Source of the DNA: Calcarisporiella thermophila CBS 279.70
Lineage: Eukaryota; Calcarisporiellomycota
Reading direction: 5' to 3'
Assembly (NCBI RefSeq): GCF_041956535.1
Contig: NW_027192225.1
Location: forward strand, 144,574-186,785
DNA: 42,212 nucleotides
Positions 1 through 9,302 of the stretch are shown here, in pieces (within the stretch, counting starts at the first letter, position 1; each line of letters begins with the position of its first letter). The notes under the pieces were generated by a model. That model was not told where the DNA came from and did no database searches. It saw only the letters and a list, made by a program, of their open reading frames with translations. A program made the translations under genes and the position numbers.

Positions 1-155
1 ATGTAGCGCGTAGTGAATATAATAGGTCTACTCGGAACGCACTGCGACCAGCTTTCAGCAAAGAATGTAGACTATTTATATTGACAAGATGATGTAGCCT
101 ATTTGATTATTGTTCCTAGCATGCTTATTCATTATAAATATCATTGTTACCAAAT
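1..155 (+). repeat. Diverged direct repeat, probable 3' end of an upstream UGT copy
   Basis: Bases 1-117 align without a gap to 2592-2708, the segment just after the assembly gap in the first glycosyltransferase gene; I counted 84 of 117 identical positions, and weaker similarity continues for about 35-40 bases. In both copies the third frame (from base 3 and from base 2594) stays open for 22-29 codons and shares residues such as V, RS, YN, ALR and FSK, so the start of the repeat may be the C-terminal tail of a UGT and the rest its 3' flank. The simplest reading is that another UGT paralogue lies just left of the window. The coding interpretation is inference. Confidence 0.55.
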
Positions 156-1060
156 TATTAACTTGGTTCAAACATCAAATATTATATTCCAAATTTCCCA
201 GTGAAAGAATTAATTAAGTACATCCAAATTTAAAATGTAATATAATATCAAAGCAATAGATTGTTACATTTGTTTATTTTTTTAGAATGAAATTCCGAGT
301 GCCGAGTAGAATTGTTTTATTCAAAATATATTATTAGTGCGGCATATTCCACTTTTATCTCACCTTATCATTCATAACGCCAGGGCTGGTGACACCATGC
401 AATGTTTAAATTACATCACACATATTAAAAGCTTCGGTCGCTATCATGGTTCAAATAAAGTAATTGTAAATCTTTACCACGTCATCCTCTACGTTTTATG
501 CATAACAATGATGCATTTTTTATCGGAAAAAAAAAGCTTTTGGGTGCATAATGTGCTCGCTTTTACTTATACTTTTACACTGAATTTACTTGTCTCAGAG
601 ATTAGCGCGTTTGAATCTAGCTATTGATGAGATTTCATTAACAGTAAACCAAGAGACAAATAGCCAAACTTTTTATGTTGGGTTCAAGCGCTCCATGATT
701 CAATATTTGTAAGTATATCCTTTATTATCCCTGAAGTCAAGCCAAGCTCTGACCCGACATTTGAAATTTAAGAGGATATTTATTCATGTATATTTAGACG
801 GATTTAGTGAAATTTCAGACGGGATTCGGATTTGTCCTATTTTACCAAATAGAAAGGACGGGTGAATTTTTGCCGAAATAAGAATAAAAAACTTCTTAAT
901 ATAGGTTACACTTGTAATATTATAGGGTAAGAATCTTAGTAAGGACGTCAATCATCATTTGTGATATAAAGGGTTTGAAAAACAATATTCGCTGTATTGG
1001 ATTGTGTAAATTCACTTTCGAATTTCATCTGATATTTTTTACTGATCTATTTAGAGAGGC
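156..1060. other. AT-rich intergenic region upstream of the first UGT
   Basis: No convincing gene. The open stretch at 337-627 starts with GTG, is low-complexity and matches nothing I recognise. The region presumably holds the promoter of the glycosyltransferase starting at 1061, but I see no clear TATA element. Confidence 0.4.
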
Positions 1061-2662
1061 ATGGCTCCACACTCTGTTCATATTCTTATTGCCCTTCCCC
1101 CAGCATTTGGGCATAGCATTCCTGCAGTTTCCCTTGCTAAGCGAATCCTCAGCACTCCTTCCCTTTCAGAATTAAAAGATGTTAAAGGTGATGCTGAAAG
1201 GATCGTGACGCTCCTCATATCGAAGAAGGTTCTGCCACTTTTGAAGGAGAAAGGCATCATTCCGGACACCGAGAGCAATTCTGAAATCTATCGAGGAAAA
1301 TATGGCCGCATGTGCATTGAATTGCTTGAGGATGGGGTGGAACCAGTTCACACACCGTTATTAGAGGATCATTTGAAATTTTTCGAAGATCTGCCTCAGC
1401 ATGTCAAAGCCATTGGAAAATATTTGGAATCGAAGAAAAATAGTACAATTCCGCCGTCTTGTATCATCCTTGATATGTTCACCGGCATGTTTGATCCATT
1501 CCCATTTAATCACCTCCCTTTCTACTTCTTTTTCACCTCGCCTGTTGTTATTCCGCTCCAGCACGTCAATTCTGAATTTAAAATGAGGGGAGTGACTGAC
1601 AAAGCTCTTCTGTCTTCGGTAGGAAAAATATTGAAGAATGGGTTTAGTTTGCTGTATCCGCGATTGGCAAATTNNNNNNNNNNNNNNNNNNNNNNNNNNN
1701 NNNNNNNNNNNNNNNNNNNNNNNNNNNNNNNNNNNNNNNNNNNNNNNNNNNNNNNNNNNNNNNNNNNNNNNNNNNNNNNNNNNNNNNNNNNNNNNNNNNN
1801 NNNNNNNNNNNNNNNNNNNNNNNNNNNNNNNNNNNNNNNNNNNNNNNNNNNNNNNNNNNNNNNNNNNNNNNNNNNNNNNNNNNNNNNNNNNNNNNNNNNN
1901 NNNNNNNNNNNNNNNNNNNNNNNNNNNNNNNNNNNNNNNNNNNNNNNNNNNNNNNNNNNNNNNNNNNNNNNNNNNNNNNNNNNNNNNNNNNNNNNNNNNN
2001 NNNNNNNNNNNNNNNNNNNNNNNNNNNNNNNNNNNNNNNNNNNNNNNNNNNNNNNNNNNNNNNNNNNNNNNNNNNNNNNNNNNNNNNNNNNNNNNNNNNN
2101 NNNNNNNNNNNNNNNNNNNNNNNNNNNNNNNNNNNNNNNNNNNNNNNNNNNNNNNNNNNNNNNNNNNNNNNNNNNNNNNNNNNNNNNNNNNNNNNNNNNN
2201 NNNNNNNNNNNNNNNNNNNNNNNNNNNNNNNNNNNNNNNNNNNNNNNNNNNNNNNNNNNNNNNNNNNNNNNNNNNNNNNNNNNNNNNNNNNNNNNNNNNN
2301 NNNNNNNNNNNNNNNNNNNNNNNNNNNNNNNNNNNNNNNNNNNNNNNNNNNNNNNNNNNNNNNNNNNNNNNNNNNNNNNNNNNNNNNNNNNNNNNNNNNN
2401 NNNNNNNNNNNNNNNNNNNNNNNNNNNNNNNNNNNNNNNNNNNNNNNNNNNNNNNNNNNNNNNNNNNNNNNNNNNNNNNNNNNNNNNNNNNNNNNNNNNN
2501 NNNNNNNNNNNNNNNNNNNNNNNNNNNNNNNNNNNNNNNNNNNNNNNNNNNNNNNNNNNNNNNNNNNNNNNNNNNNNNNNNNNNNNNNNNNGTGTAACGC
2601 GGAGCAAATATAATAAATTTTCTCACAAAGCATTGAGACTAATTTTTAGCAAAAAAATATAG
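1061..2662 (+). CDS. UDP-glycosyltransferase (GT1, plant-type), interrupted by assembly gap
   Basis: GT1 glycosyltransferases move a sugar from a UDP-sugar to a small acceptor. About 204 N-terminal residues are visible (1061-1673); they are clearly paralogous to the intact gene at 4291, sharing the opening HILxxxPPAFGH with the likely catalytic histidine, the RILxTPSL segment, PLLKEK, the YGRM segment and the YFFFTSP stretch. Bases 1674-2591 are unknown. The frame reopens after the gap and ends at 2662 with a short basic tail. The gap is 918 Ns, a multiple of three, so the frame is preserved if its size is real; that would give 533 residues against 496 for the neighbour. The PSPG donor-binding box would lie inside the gap, so activity cannot be judged. 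Whether the last 22 codons are truly coding is uncertain. Confidence 0.75.
   Translation: MAPHSVHILIALPPAFGHSIPAVSLAKRILSTPSLSELKDVKGDAERIVTLLISKKVLPLLKEKGIIPDTESNSEIYRGKYGRMCIELLEDGVEPVHTPLLEDHLKFFEDLPQHVKAIGKYLESKKNSTIPPSCIILDMFTGMFDPFPFNHLPFYFFFTSPVVIPLQHVNSEFKMRGVTDKALLSSVGKILKNGFSLLYPRLANXXXXXXXXXXXXXXXXXXXXXXXXXXXXXXXXXXXXXXXXXXXXXXXXXXXXXXXXXXXXXXXXXXXXXXXXXXXXXXXXXXXXXXXXXXXXXXXXXXXXXXXXXXXXXXXXXXXXXXXXXXXXXXXXXXXXXXXXXXXXXXXXXXXXXXXXXXXXXXXXXXXXXXXXXXXXXXXXXXXXXXXXXXXXXXXXXXXXXXXXXXXXXXXXXXXXXXXXXXXXXXXXXXXXXXXXXXXXXXXXXXXXXXXXXXXXXXXXXXXXXXXXXXXXXXXXXXXXXXXXXXXXXXXXXXXXXXXXXXXXXXXXXXXVTRSKYNKFSHKALRLIFSKKI
1674..2591. other. Assembly gap (918 Ns)
   Basis: A run of N from 1674 to 2591 inside the first glycosyltransferase gene. 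A collapsed or unresolved tandem UGT array is a plausible cause, because near-identical copies break assemblies. Confidence 0.99.
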
Positions 2663-2748
2663 ATTTTTATATTGAATAGAAGGTGTAATCTATTTGATTA
2701 TTGTTCCTCACTCCCTTATTCTATTTTGGTATTACTGTTCCCAATATT
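2592..2748 (+). repeat. Second copy of the diverged UGT 3'-end repeat
   Basis: Partner of the repeat at the left edge of the window; 117 bases align gaplessly at about 72% identity, with a perfectly conserved 17-base end at 2692-2708 matching 101-117. Confidence 0.6.
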
Positions 2749-4290
2749 TTTCACTTCTAATGTCATATATCACTTTATTTTTCTTTATCTCTAGTTAAAG
2801 TTTATCAAGTATATAAAAAAAAATTCTGAATAAAATAATATTTGTTTTGAAATTTGTATCAGTAATTTTCAACAGCAGAGCTCGCATCAAATATGAGATT
2901 ATAAATGTCTATATCATAGGATGGACTCCTTGGTGGTAGATTGGTTCAATAAAGAAAAAAGATACTTGTGCTGAGGCGCTTACTCATATTTCAGCAAATA
3001 TATAGTATTTCACATTGAATACAATTGGAAATTGTGATTCAAGCTAAAGTGAAGGAAAATGATATCTAGTTTTCTATATTCTGTACACTATTGCAATGTG
3101 AACATACTTTTTAATTGCACAATAATAGCCGTAAATTGACTCACTAAATTGCAAATGTATAGAAAAATGAGTAGTCCAACAATAATGTATAAGTTAATAG
3201 GAAAAAAATAAGGTTAATCTTCGGAACGAAGTGAATAATTTAGCGTCACCTGTAAAGGACCTAGTTTCTCCGTGGGGTTTTTGTTATTACGTGAGTTAAC
3301 CATCCCTTTTTGCTATGGCTTTACTCCGACAATAGATAAACGTGACATCAGTTTTACCATAGGCAAACCCATAGCGACGTACAATTATAGACTATTACGA
3401 GAAAAATCGGCCGATAACAAGTGGTTAAAGCGATTAATCCCAGTGATTCACTCTTATATGATTCAATCCGATAACATTATTGTAAAAAATAGAGAAGCTA
3501 GCGCATGATCAATATTATCGGGCTTGAGTGTCCGACAATCTTGAAAGTCCAGGGGAAAAATTACCCGATCAGATATTCGGGTTGAACGAGACATTTACCT
3601 CAGGAGCATAGGAAGTCTCCGCTTTAATTCAGGCTCATCAGGGATCTTAAAGGTATCTAATTCTGCCGAACCTTAACACTGATGATGATTGGGTGATATT
3701 CCTAAGAGCGCCATCTCTTAGAGTAAACAGTTGCGATTAAGAAAAATGACCAAAATTTTATTATAGTTATTTGTTTCATTTATTAATAAAGGGATTAAAA
3801 ATTAAAAGAAAAAAAATCCTTTCATCGTCAATAATAATCATTGTGATGTTCTCATTATTTTAACTATTATTCTTATATAACACCAGGACCAAAAAATTTA
3901 CTGGTTTCTGATATTTTAATCTGAGGACCAAAGTGTGACTGCTTTTATTAATCAGAGTTTGTTACACAACTCCATTAGTACCTGATATTGTTCATCAACC
4001 GATTTCCGTATGAGGCTTGGATGAATAAAATCCATGTAACAAACAAACAAATGCATTTTCTAAAGTTTATACTTTGGCTCAATTCCCCAGTACCAATGCC
4101 AAGTCTAAACGGACCGATTTCTTCCGGGAACGATACAACATTGTTACAGTACATTTAAGGAATATTCAAGTTAGTAATAATGGTCGATTCAAATCCGAAG
4201 ATAAATAGAATATATGAACGTGCGATTATCCAAATGCTTTTAATTATTTTCAACTCTTTCTTAATTTTCCTTGCCTTTTACAAGTGAATA
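2749..4290. other. Intergenic region between the two UGT genes
   Basis: AT-rich, no supported gene. The 78-codon frame at 3272-3508 has no recognisable domain. There is a perfect 7-base inverted repeat, CTAAGAG at 3702-3708 and CTCTTAG at 3715-3721, of unknown meaning. The last 70 bases before 4291 are T/C-rich, as is common just upstream of fungal start codons. Confidence 0.45.
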
Positions 4291-5781
4291 ATGACAAAAC
4301 AGTGTGTGCACATCCTTGTTGTCCCACCTCCAGCGTTTGGTCATATAATTCCTGCCATTTCCTTGATAAAGAGGATCCTCAACACTCCATCTCTGGAGGA
4401 TATAAAAGATGTTAATGCTGGCTCAGAAAGACTCGTTACTCTTCTAGTCGCAAAGAATTTTCTGCCCCTCTTAAAGGAGAAAAAGCTGATCCCATCTTCG
4501 GATGACTCAGGTTCAGAGATTCTTCAAGGACATTACGGTCGAATGCGTATTGAAGTTTTAGAGGATGATATTGAGCCAATATACTCGCAGAAACTCGAAT
4601 TGGAATTTTTTGCTCGGCTCCGGACTTATATTGAGAATGTGGGGCTCTACTTGAATTCGTTAAAAGCGAATGCGAATTCTGCCAGAATTCCAATTTCGCA
4701 CATCGTTATTGACATGCTCTTTGCCATGTTCGAGTCATTCCCGTTCGCTGAATTCCCTTACTACTTTTTCTTTACGTCCCCCGCAGTAATGACCGGTGAA
4801 GATCCCGATAAACTGGTATTGAAGGGTCCGGGTGACGACACAGTAAATGCAGCAGCAGCCAATTTCTTTAAAGAAGGACTCATTCGTTTACACACGCGCG
4901 CAATGACATCTAAAGGCGTCATTTGGAATACTGCAAGATGTATTGAGGGTGACTATCTGGAGAACTATTTAAGTCTTTTTCAGCATAAATTGCTGCTGTA
5001 TCCTGTGGGCCCACTAAACTTATCCGATATCGACCCTGGAATTGAGAGCAATAAAAATGGAAAAGTGGAATCGCACCCGCTGGATCTTGATCAACGGGAC
5101 AATATTCGCGATGATGAAGTTCCGAAAGATCTAGAGTCCTGGATATATCGGTATCTCGATGGAAAGTCTAACCAGTCTGTACTTTATGTCTCGTTTGGGA
5201 CAGTAGTATATCATGAACCTGAGCAGATCACCGAGCTTCTAAACGGATTTAACTCTACAGGCAGGCACATACTTTGGAGTCTGAGCAAGAAGCAGCATGC
5301 ATCCCTGCCCGTTGCGGAGATGACTTCTCCAATGAAGGGAGTGCTAGTATACAATAAGGTGACAGTGGTGGAATGGGCGCCACAGAGGGCTGTTCTCTCC
5401 CATCCAAGCTGTGCAGCGTTCCTAACCCATTGTGGATGGAACTCATCGCTGGAAAGCTTAACATATGGAGTTGGGACGATTCACTGGCCGGTCTTTGCCG
5501 ATCAGCCCGCTATTGCTAAATTGTTAGTCAAACTTGGAACTGGCGTTTCTTTCGAACTCAAGCTGGACTCCGGCTCCGCTGACCCTGCAGGCACTGAGGT
5601 GGTACCTGCAGACACTGTCTTTTCGACCATTGAGAAATTCTTCGGTGCGACTGAGAGTGGAGAAAATAAATATACCAAGAGGGCTCGGGAACTGAGTGCG
5701 GAGCTGAAGATGGCATGGACACCAAAAGGCGAAGCATACCACGAGCTTGGATTGATGTTATCACGAATGCACCAGCATTGA
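4291..5781 (+). CDS. UDP-glycosyltransferase (GT1, plant-type PSPG box), intact
   Basis: A 496-residue single-exon GT1 enzyme, likely transferring glucose or a related sugar from a UDP-sugar to a lipophilic or phenolic acceptor in the cytosol. The N-terminal acceptor domain carries PPAFGH with His18 as the expected catalytic base. The C-terminal donor domain has a plant-type PSPG box: WAPQ from Trp362, HCGWNS from His380, and a closing DQ at Asp404-Gln405 that in plant enzymes contacts the sugar. No signal peptide or C-terminal membrane anchor is visible, unlike animal UGTs. It is a tandem paralogue of the interrupted gene to its left. The acceptor cannot be predicted. The ATG at 4291 places the first beta strand (VHILVV) at the usual position. 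Confidence 0.93.
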   Translation: MTKQCVHILVVPPPAFGHIIPAISLIKRILNTPSLEDIKDVNAGSERLVTLLVAKNFLPLLKEKKLIPSSDDSGSEILQGHYGRMRIEVLEDDIEPIYSQKLELEFFARLRTYIENVGLYLNSLKANANSARIPISHIVIDMLFAMFESFPFAEFPYYFFFTSPAVMTGEDPDKLVLKGPGDDTVNAAAANFFKEGLIRLHTRAMTSKGVIWNTARCIEGDYLENYLSLFQHKLLLYPVGPLNLSDIDPGIESNKNGKVESHPLDLDQRDNIRDDEVPKDLESWIYRYLDGKSNQSVLYVSFGTVVYHEPEQITELLNGFNSTGRHILWSLSKKQHASLPVAEMTSPMKGVLVYNKVTVVEWAPQRAVLSHPSCAAFLTHCGWNSSLESLTYGVGTIHWPVFADQPAIAKLLVKLGTGVSFELKLDSGSADPAGTEVVPADTVFSTIEKFFGATESGENKYTKRARELSAELKMAWTPKGEAYHELGLMLSRMHQH

Positions 5782-7073
5782 GTAGGTCATACAAATAGAG
5801 ACACATTTCCTCAATACATTTTATAAGGTTTCTTATCAGCTTTCTATAGTTATGTATGAGATGTTTGCGAATAAAATTGCATATTTTAAATATGGTTTTC
5901 TAATTGCCAAACATATTTAGATTAGTTTCATCGTTGTTCAGATTCACGTACACTAATTTAAACATATCCACGTTTTCAATATTTCATAGATTCAATTGAC
6001 TCGTCTTTCTAGTATGCATGGCCATAACTGTTGATATTTTTATGCGAAAAAATCTGTCAATACAAATAAAATATGTTTAATTTGTAACTAACAATTGATC
6101 TTACGGAAAACCTTAAAAGGATATAAAGAATCATATCATCACAGGTGACCTGCTAAATTCGTATAGATAACATTAAGATATGGAGCATCAAACACTGGCC
6201 CACACAATGAGTATACGGAATTGTATTTTGGTTATTATAGATTAGCTTTATTCGCAGGATATAATTTACAATCTAGAGTTAAAAGTATTCCTACTCTAAT
6301 TTAAAGAATTCTAACTAAACTAGACGCTCCTAAGTCCAACTCATATATACTCTGAGATACATATTTATTAAGAATTATCATTATATTTTGTATGATCATG
6401 CAACCAAAATCCTGTCAACAATTGTACAACAATCATAATAATGAATAAACATGCGTATTTGATATAGTTTTACAACTTACATTCTGATATATACTAGATA
6501 CAGTGGAAATTGTTGAAACTTGGGATTTTTCTATTTTAAGCCAAAGGATGCAAGTTTTAGCGACCAAAAAAGAAAAAAATGAACATATAAAAATACATTG
6601 TAAATAAAGAGGTTGTGTTGCAAGCCATGAAATCACTAAGTTTGTAGAAGTTTAATTTAATTTGAGGTGAGCTCTAATGAAATTTGAAAAGGTATTCTTG
6701 GGTTCCACTGAAATGACTCTAATCTCTTCTGCCCATTTCTCGGAGAACCGCACCTCCACCGTTCCATAGGATTCATGTCTACACGCTTATAACTTTAAGT
6801 TTTGTACATTTATTGCCGCATCAGTTTCACCAAATACTAACTATCAATATGCGCTCTTGGGAATTCTTGTTGGCAAGTTTTTTTTCCTTCAGTTTTTCAA
6901 TGCTTTAGTTATTTCCTTGCTCTCGAATTTTTCTCTCTTTTCACTTGATTTATTCTCATTTTATTCTTTTCTCCGTTTTCGAATATACTTATAAGTCTTT
7001 TCTGAATTGACTATTCCATATATACTTTCTTTGATTTTATTGTCGATCCTTAATTGTTCACAAATTTCGACTC
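5782..7073. other. Intergenic region, with pyrimidine-rich promoter tract before the HMG gene
   Basis: No gene seen. From about 6878 to 7070 the plus strand is markedly T/C-rich with many TTTTC and CTCT runs, typical of a fungal core promoter, immediately upstream of the HMG-box start codon at 7074. Confidence 0.45.
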
Positions 7074-7779
7074 ATGGAGAGAGAAATATTCCCCACTCTT
7101 TCAACTCCTCTGCAATCATATCTTATACCTTCCGAAATCCAAGATACAGACAGCCAAGTTCTCTCTCAAAAATTATACTTGGCTAATGCTGATTGCATAG
7201 AATTCTGCGAGGCTCAGTCTTGCATCCTGGGAACTAAGCACTCTCAAACTTACAAATCAGATAAATCCTGTGAGGATACATCCAGTTTAGAGGTAAGCAG
7301 TAAGGCTGAGGCTCCAAATAGTGAACTCGAGTTATTGCGTTCAGTATACAAGGCGATGGTCGGACCTGCAGAATCGACACGAAAGAAATGGGCGCTTAGA
7401 GCTCCTCGACCTACAAAGTAGGCATTATATAATTTATATGTAGCAGCACTTGGGTTTACACATCAATTTACATTAGTAGCTTCATGCTATATCGCATGGA
7501 AAAAAAGCGCGAAATTCTCTCTGAGAACCCGGGTTTATGTAACCAAGAAATTTCCAAACGGGTTGGAGAGATGTGGAGAAGTGAATCTATCAAGGTTAAG
7601 GAGTTTTACAACATGAAATCAGGCATCTTAAAATATTATCATAGAATAGCTTTTCCTGGTATATATTCTATTCATTTTCTTTGATTTACCTTTTTATAGC
7701 AAGAAGAAGGAATGAGTCTAGTGCCAATTTTTCTAAACAATATCACAAAATATCACCTCTTATTTGCCATGTGTATTGA
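7074..7779 (+). CDS. MATA_HMG-box transcription factor (mating-type/sex-determination-like)
   Basis: A small HMG-box DNA-binding protein. Exon 1 (7074-7417) ends within an Asn codon; a 59-nt intron (7418-7476, GTAGGC...TTAG) restores the signature RPTNSFMLYR at residues 112-121, followed by NPGL, NQEISK, a GxMWRSE motif and VKEFY. This order (RPxNxFxLYR, NPGL, EISK, WR, VK..Y) is the MATA_HMG subfamily used by fungal MAT a1/MAT1-2-1 and Mucoromycota SexM/SexP proteins. A second short intron (7659-7699, 41 nt) leads to ARRRNE and a stop at 7779, giving 201 residues, similar in size to Sex proteins. The end of the box looks shortened, so the third exon is the least certain part. Residues 1-110 show no domain. 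It faces MED14 (convergent). It may be a mating-type gene or one of the many paralogous HMG genes of early-diverging fungi. Confidence 0.78.
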
Positions 7780-7942
7780 AACCATCATTTTTTGTATACA
7801 TTAGATTACAAATTCATGCCTCGCAGGAGAATCGCTAGTTTTAACATTTCTAGATATCCTAATATATTAGAGTAATTCAACTGAAGAATTGAATGATTAT
7901 ATTTAGATAAGTGACTGACTTAATTGCTGATAATATCTTTAG

Positions 7943-8417
7943 TAAAGTCGTGAACACATGTACCGGATCGAGAGGATATTCAATGGATGAGAGAGAAACC
8001 TCCAATATAGTAGACCAAGGGAATTTACAATATAAAATTGATCAGCAGTGTGCTAATAATATTAGAAATCCTCAGGGCAATCTTCTTACTATGCACACCG
8101 AATCACAGGTTCATGGATTTGACATGTTTTACAAGTGTTCTAATACGCATAACAAGACGGTGATGAAAATGGAAAAAAAGAGTGCCGAAAACGAAGAAGC
8201 AACAAAAAGTTATATTAGGAATAACATAAGAATTCCAAGATATCAAGGAGCTGAGAATGATAGTGAAATCCACCCTTATCACAATGCCTATTGTAACACC
8301 CTTGAGACCTTCAAATACAGATCTAGTGGACCAGATACACAAGATAGCAATATAGATTGTACTGCAAGTGAATTCCTCGGTATACATTGTCAAAATTCAC
8401 ACAATCGACCGGAGTAG
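7943..8417 (+). CDS. Possible terminal exon of the HMG-box gene or separate small ORF
   Basis: An open frame of about 158 codons, rich in Asn, Ser, Asp and Glu, with no recognised domain. A GT-AG intron from 7773 (GTATTG) to 7942 (ATATCTTTAG) would join the HMG exon 3 to this frame in phase and give a 357-residue protein. That intron would be 170 nt, longer than the 38-76 nt introns elsewhere here. Alternatively translation could start at the internal ATG 7983. It may also be a chance frame. No homology is recognised. Confidence 0.3.
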
Positions 8418-9302
8418 TCTGGAATTTTGCTCTAACTTATCTGTTTATTAAAACATACGAATGCTTTTGATTTGAAGTCTTTTATACGTGGAAAGTTCCT
8501 TGCATCTTCAATATTCTGATCTAGTTTAATTGAAAATTTAGTAATATCGTTTTTGTTCCTTTTAGTATTAATTTGAGCTAGTTTAGATATAATGTTGTTG
8601 CGTTAAGTCCTTCTCATTTATAGCTTTCGGTAGATAGTTTATATCATATAAATTTTTTAATCTAATTCTGACAGAGTTTCATTAGATAAATATCTTTTAT
8701 TAGTGAGCATATCGAAAGCAGATATCCTTGAGAAAATACTGTTTTTTACTCTGTAAAATCACTGTCTATTTAATAGCACTAATTTATCTCAATTTTGTTT
8801 TTTTATTTAGGATTTCAATAAATTGGGAATTACTTTTGAATGTGCATATTAAAACTCATACACCGTATCGAGACACTGTATTGCTTTTAGCGTTGCATTT
8901 ACAGTTTACCCTGCACTCGAGGCATCAGATAAAGCAGATCTCGGATTTTTTCAAAAGTCTATAGTTCACAATTAAAGAACGTTGTAATTGAAAACAAAAG
9001 GGCTATTATTCAATCCGATTTTGCAAATTCTAATATTTAGCCATACTAAAGTATGTATTCACATTTTTATACTTGCGAAACTTATACAGTGGTTCAGCTC
9101 TTCATAAACGTCCATATGAGAAGAGGGTTCTATAGTAGCCAATCTATTGGATAATCTGGCAATAGTCTTGCCGAAATGATGGTTACCATATTTATTAACA
9201 AGAGCACAAAACAATGAATATTATCGAGGGGAGTGGAAATTAACAATTAGAAAACGAAAGAAAGCATTGATTGGGAAGAAGCATTGTTCAAGTCCTTTGA
9301 AT
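8418..9302. other. Convergent intergenic region, HMG gene to MED14
   Basis: No gene supported; AT-rich shared 3' region of two convergent genes. The frame at 8728-8964 is a hydrophobic, AT-driven open stretch without a recognisable domain. Confidence 0.4.

Noticed and set aside
1361-2633. Long minus-strand frames across the N gap
   Set aside because: Their length comes from unknown bases; the only real sequence is antisense to the UGT gene.
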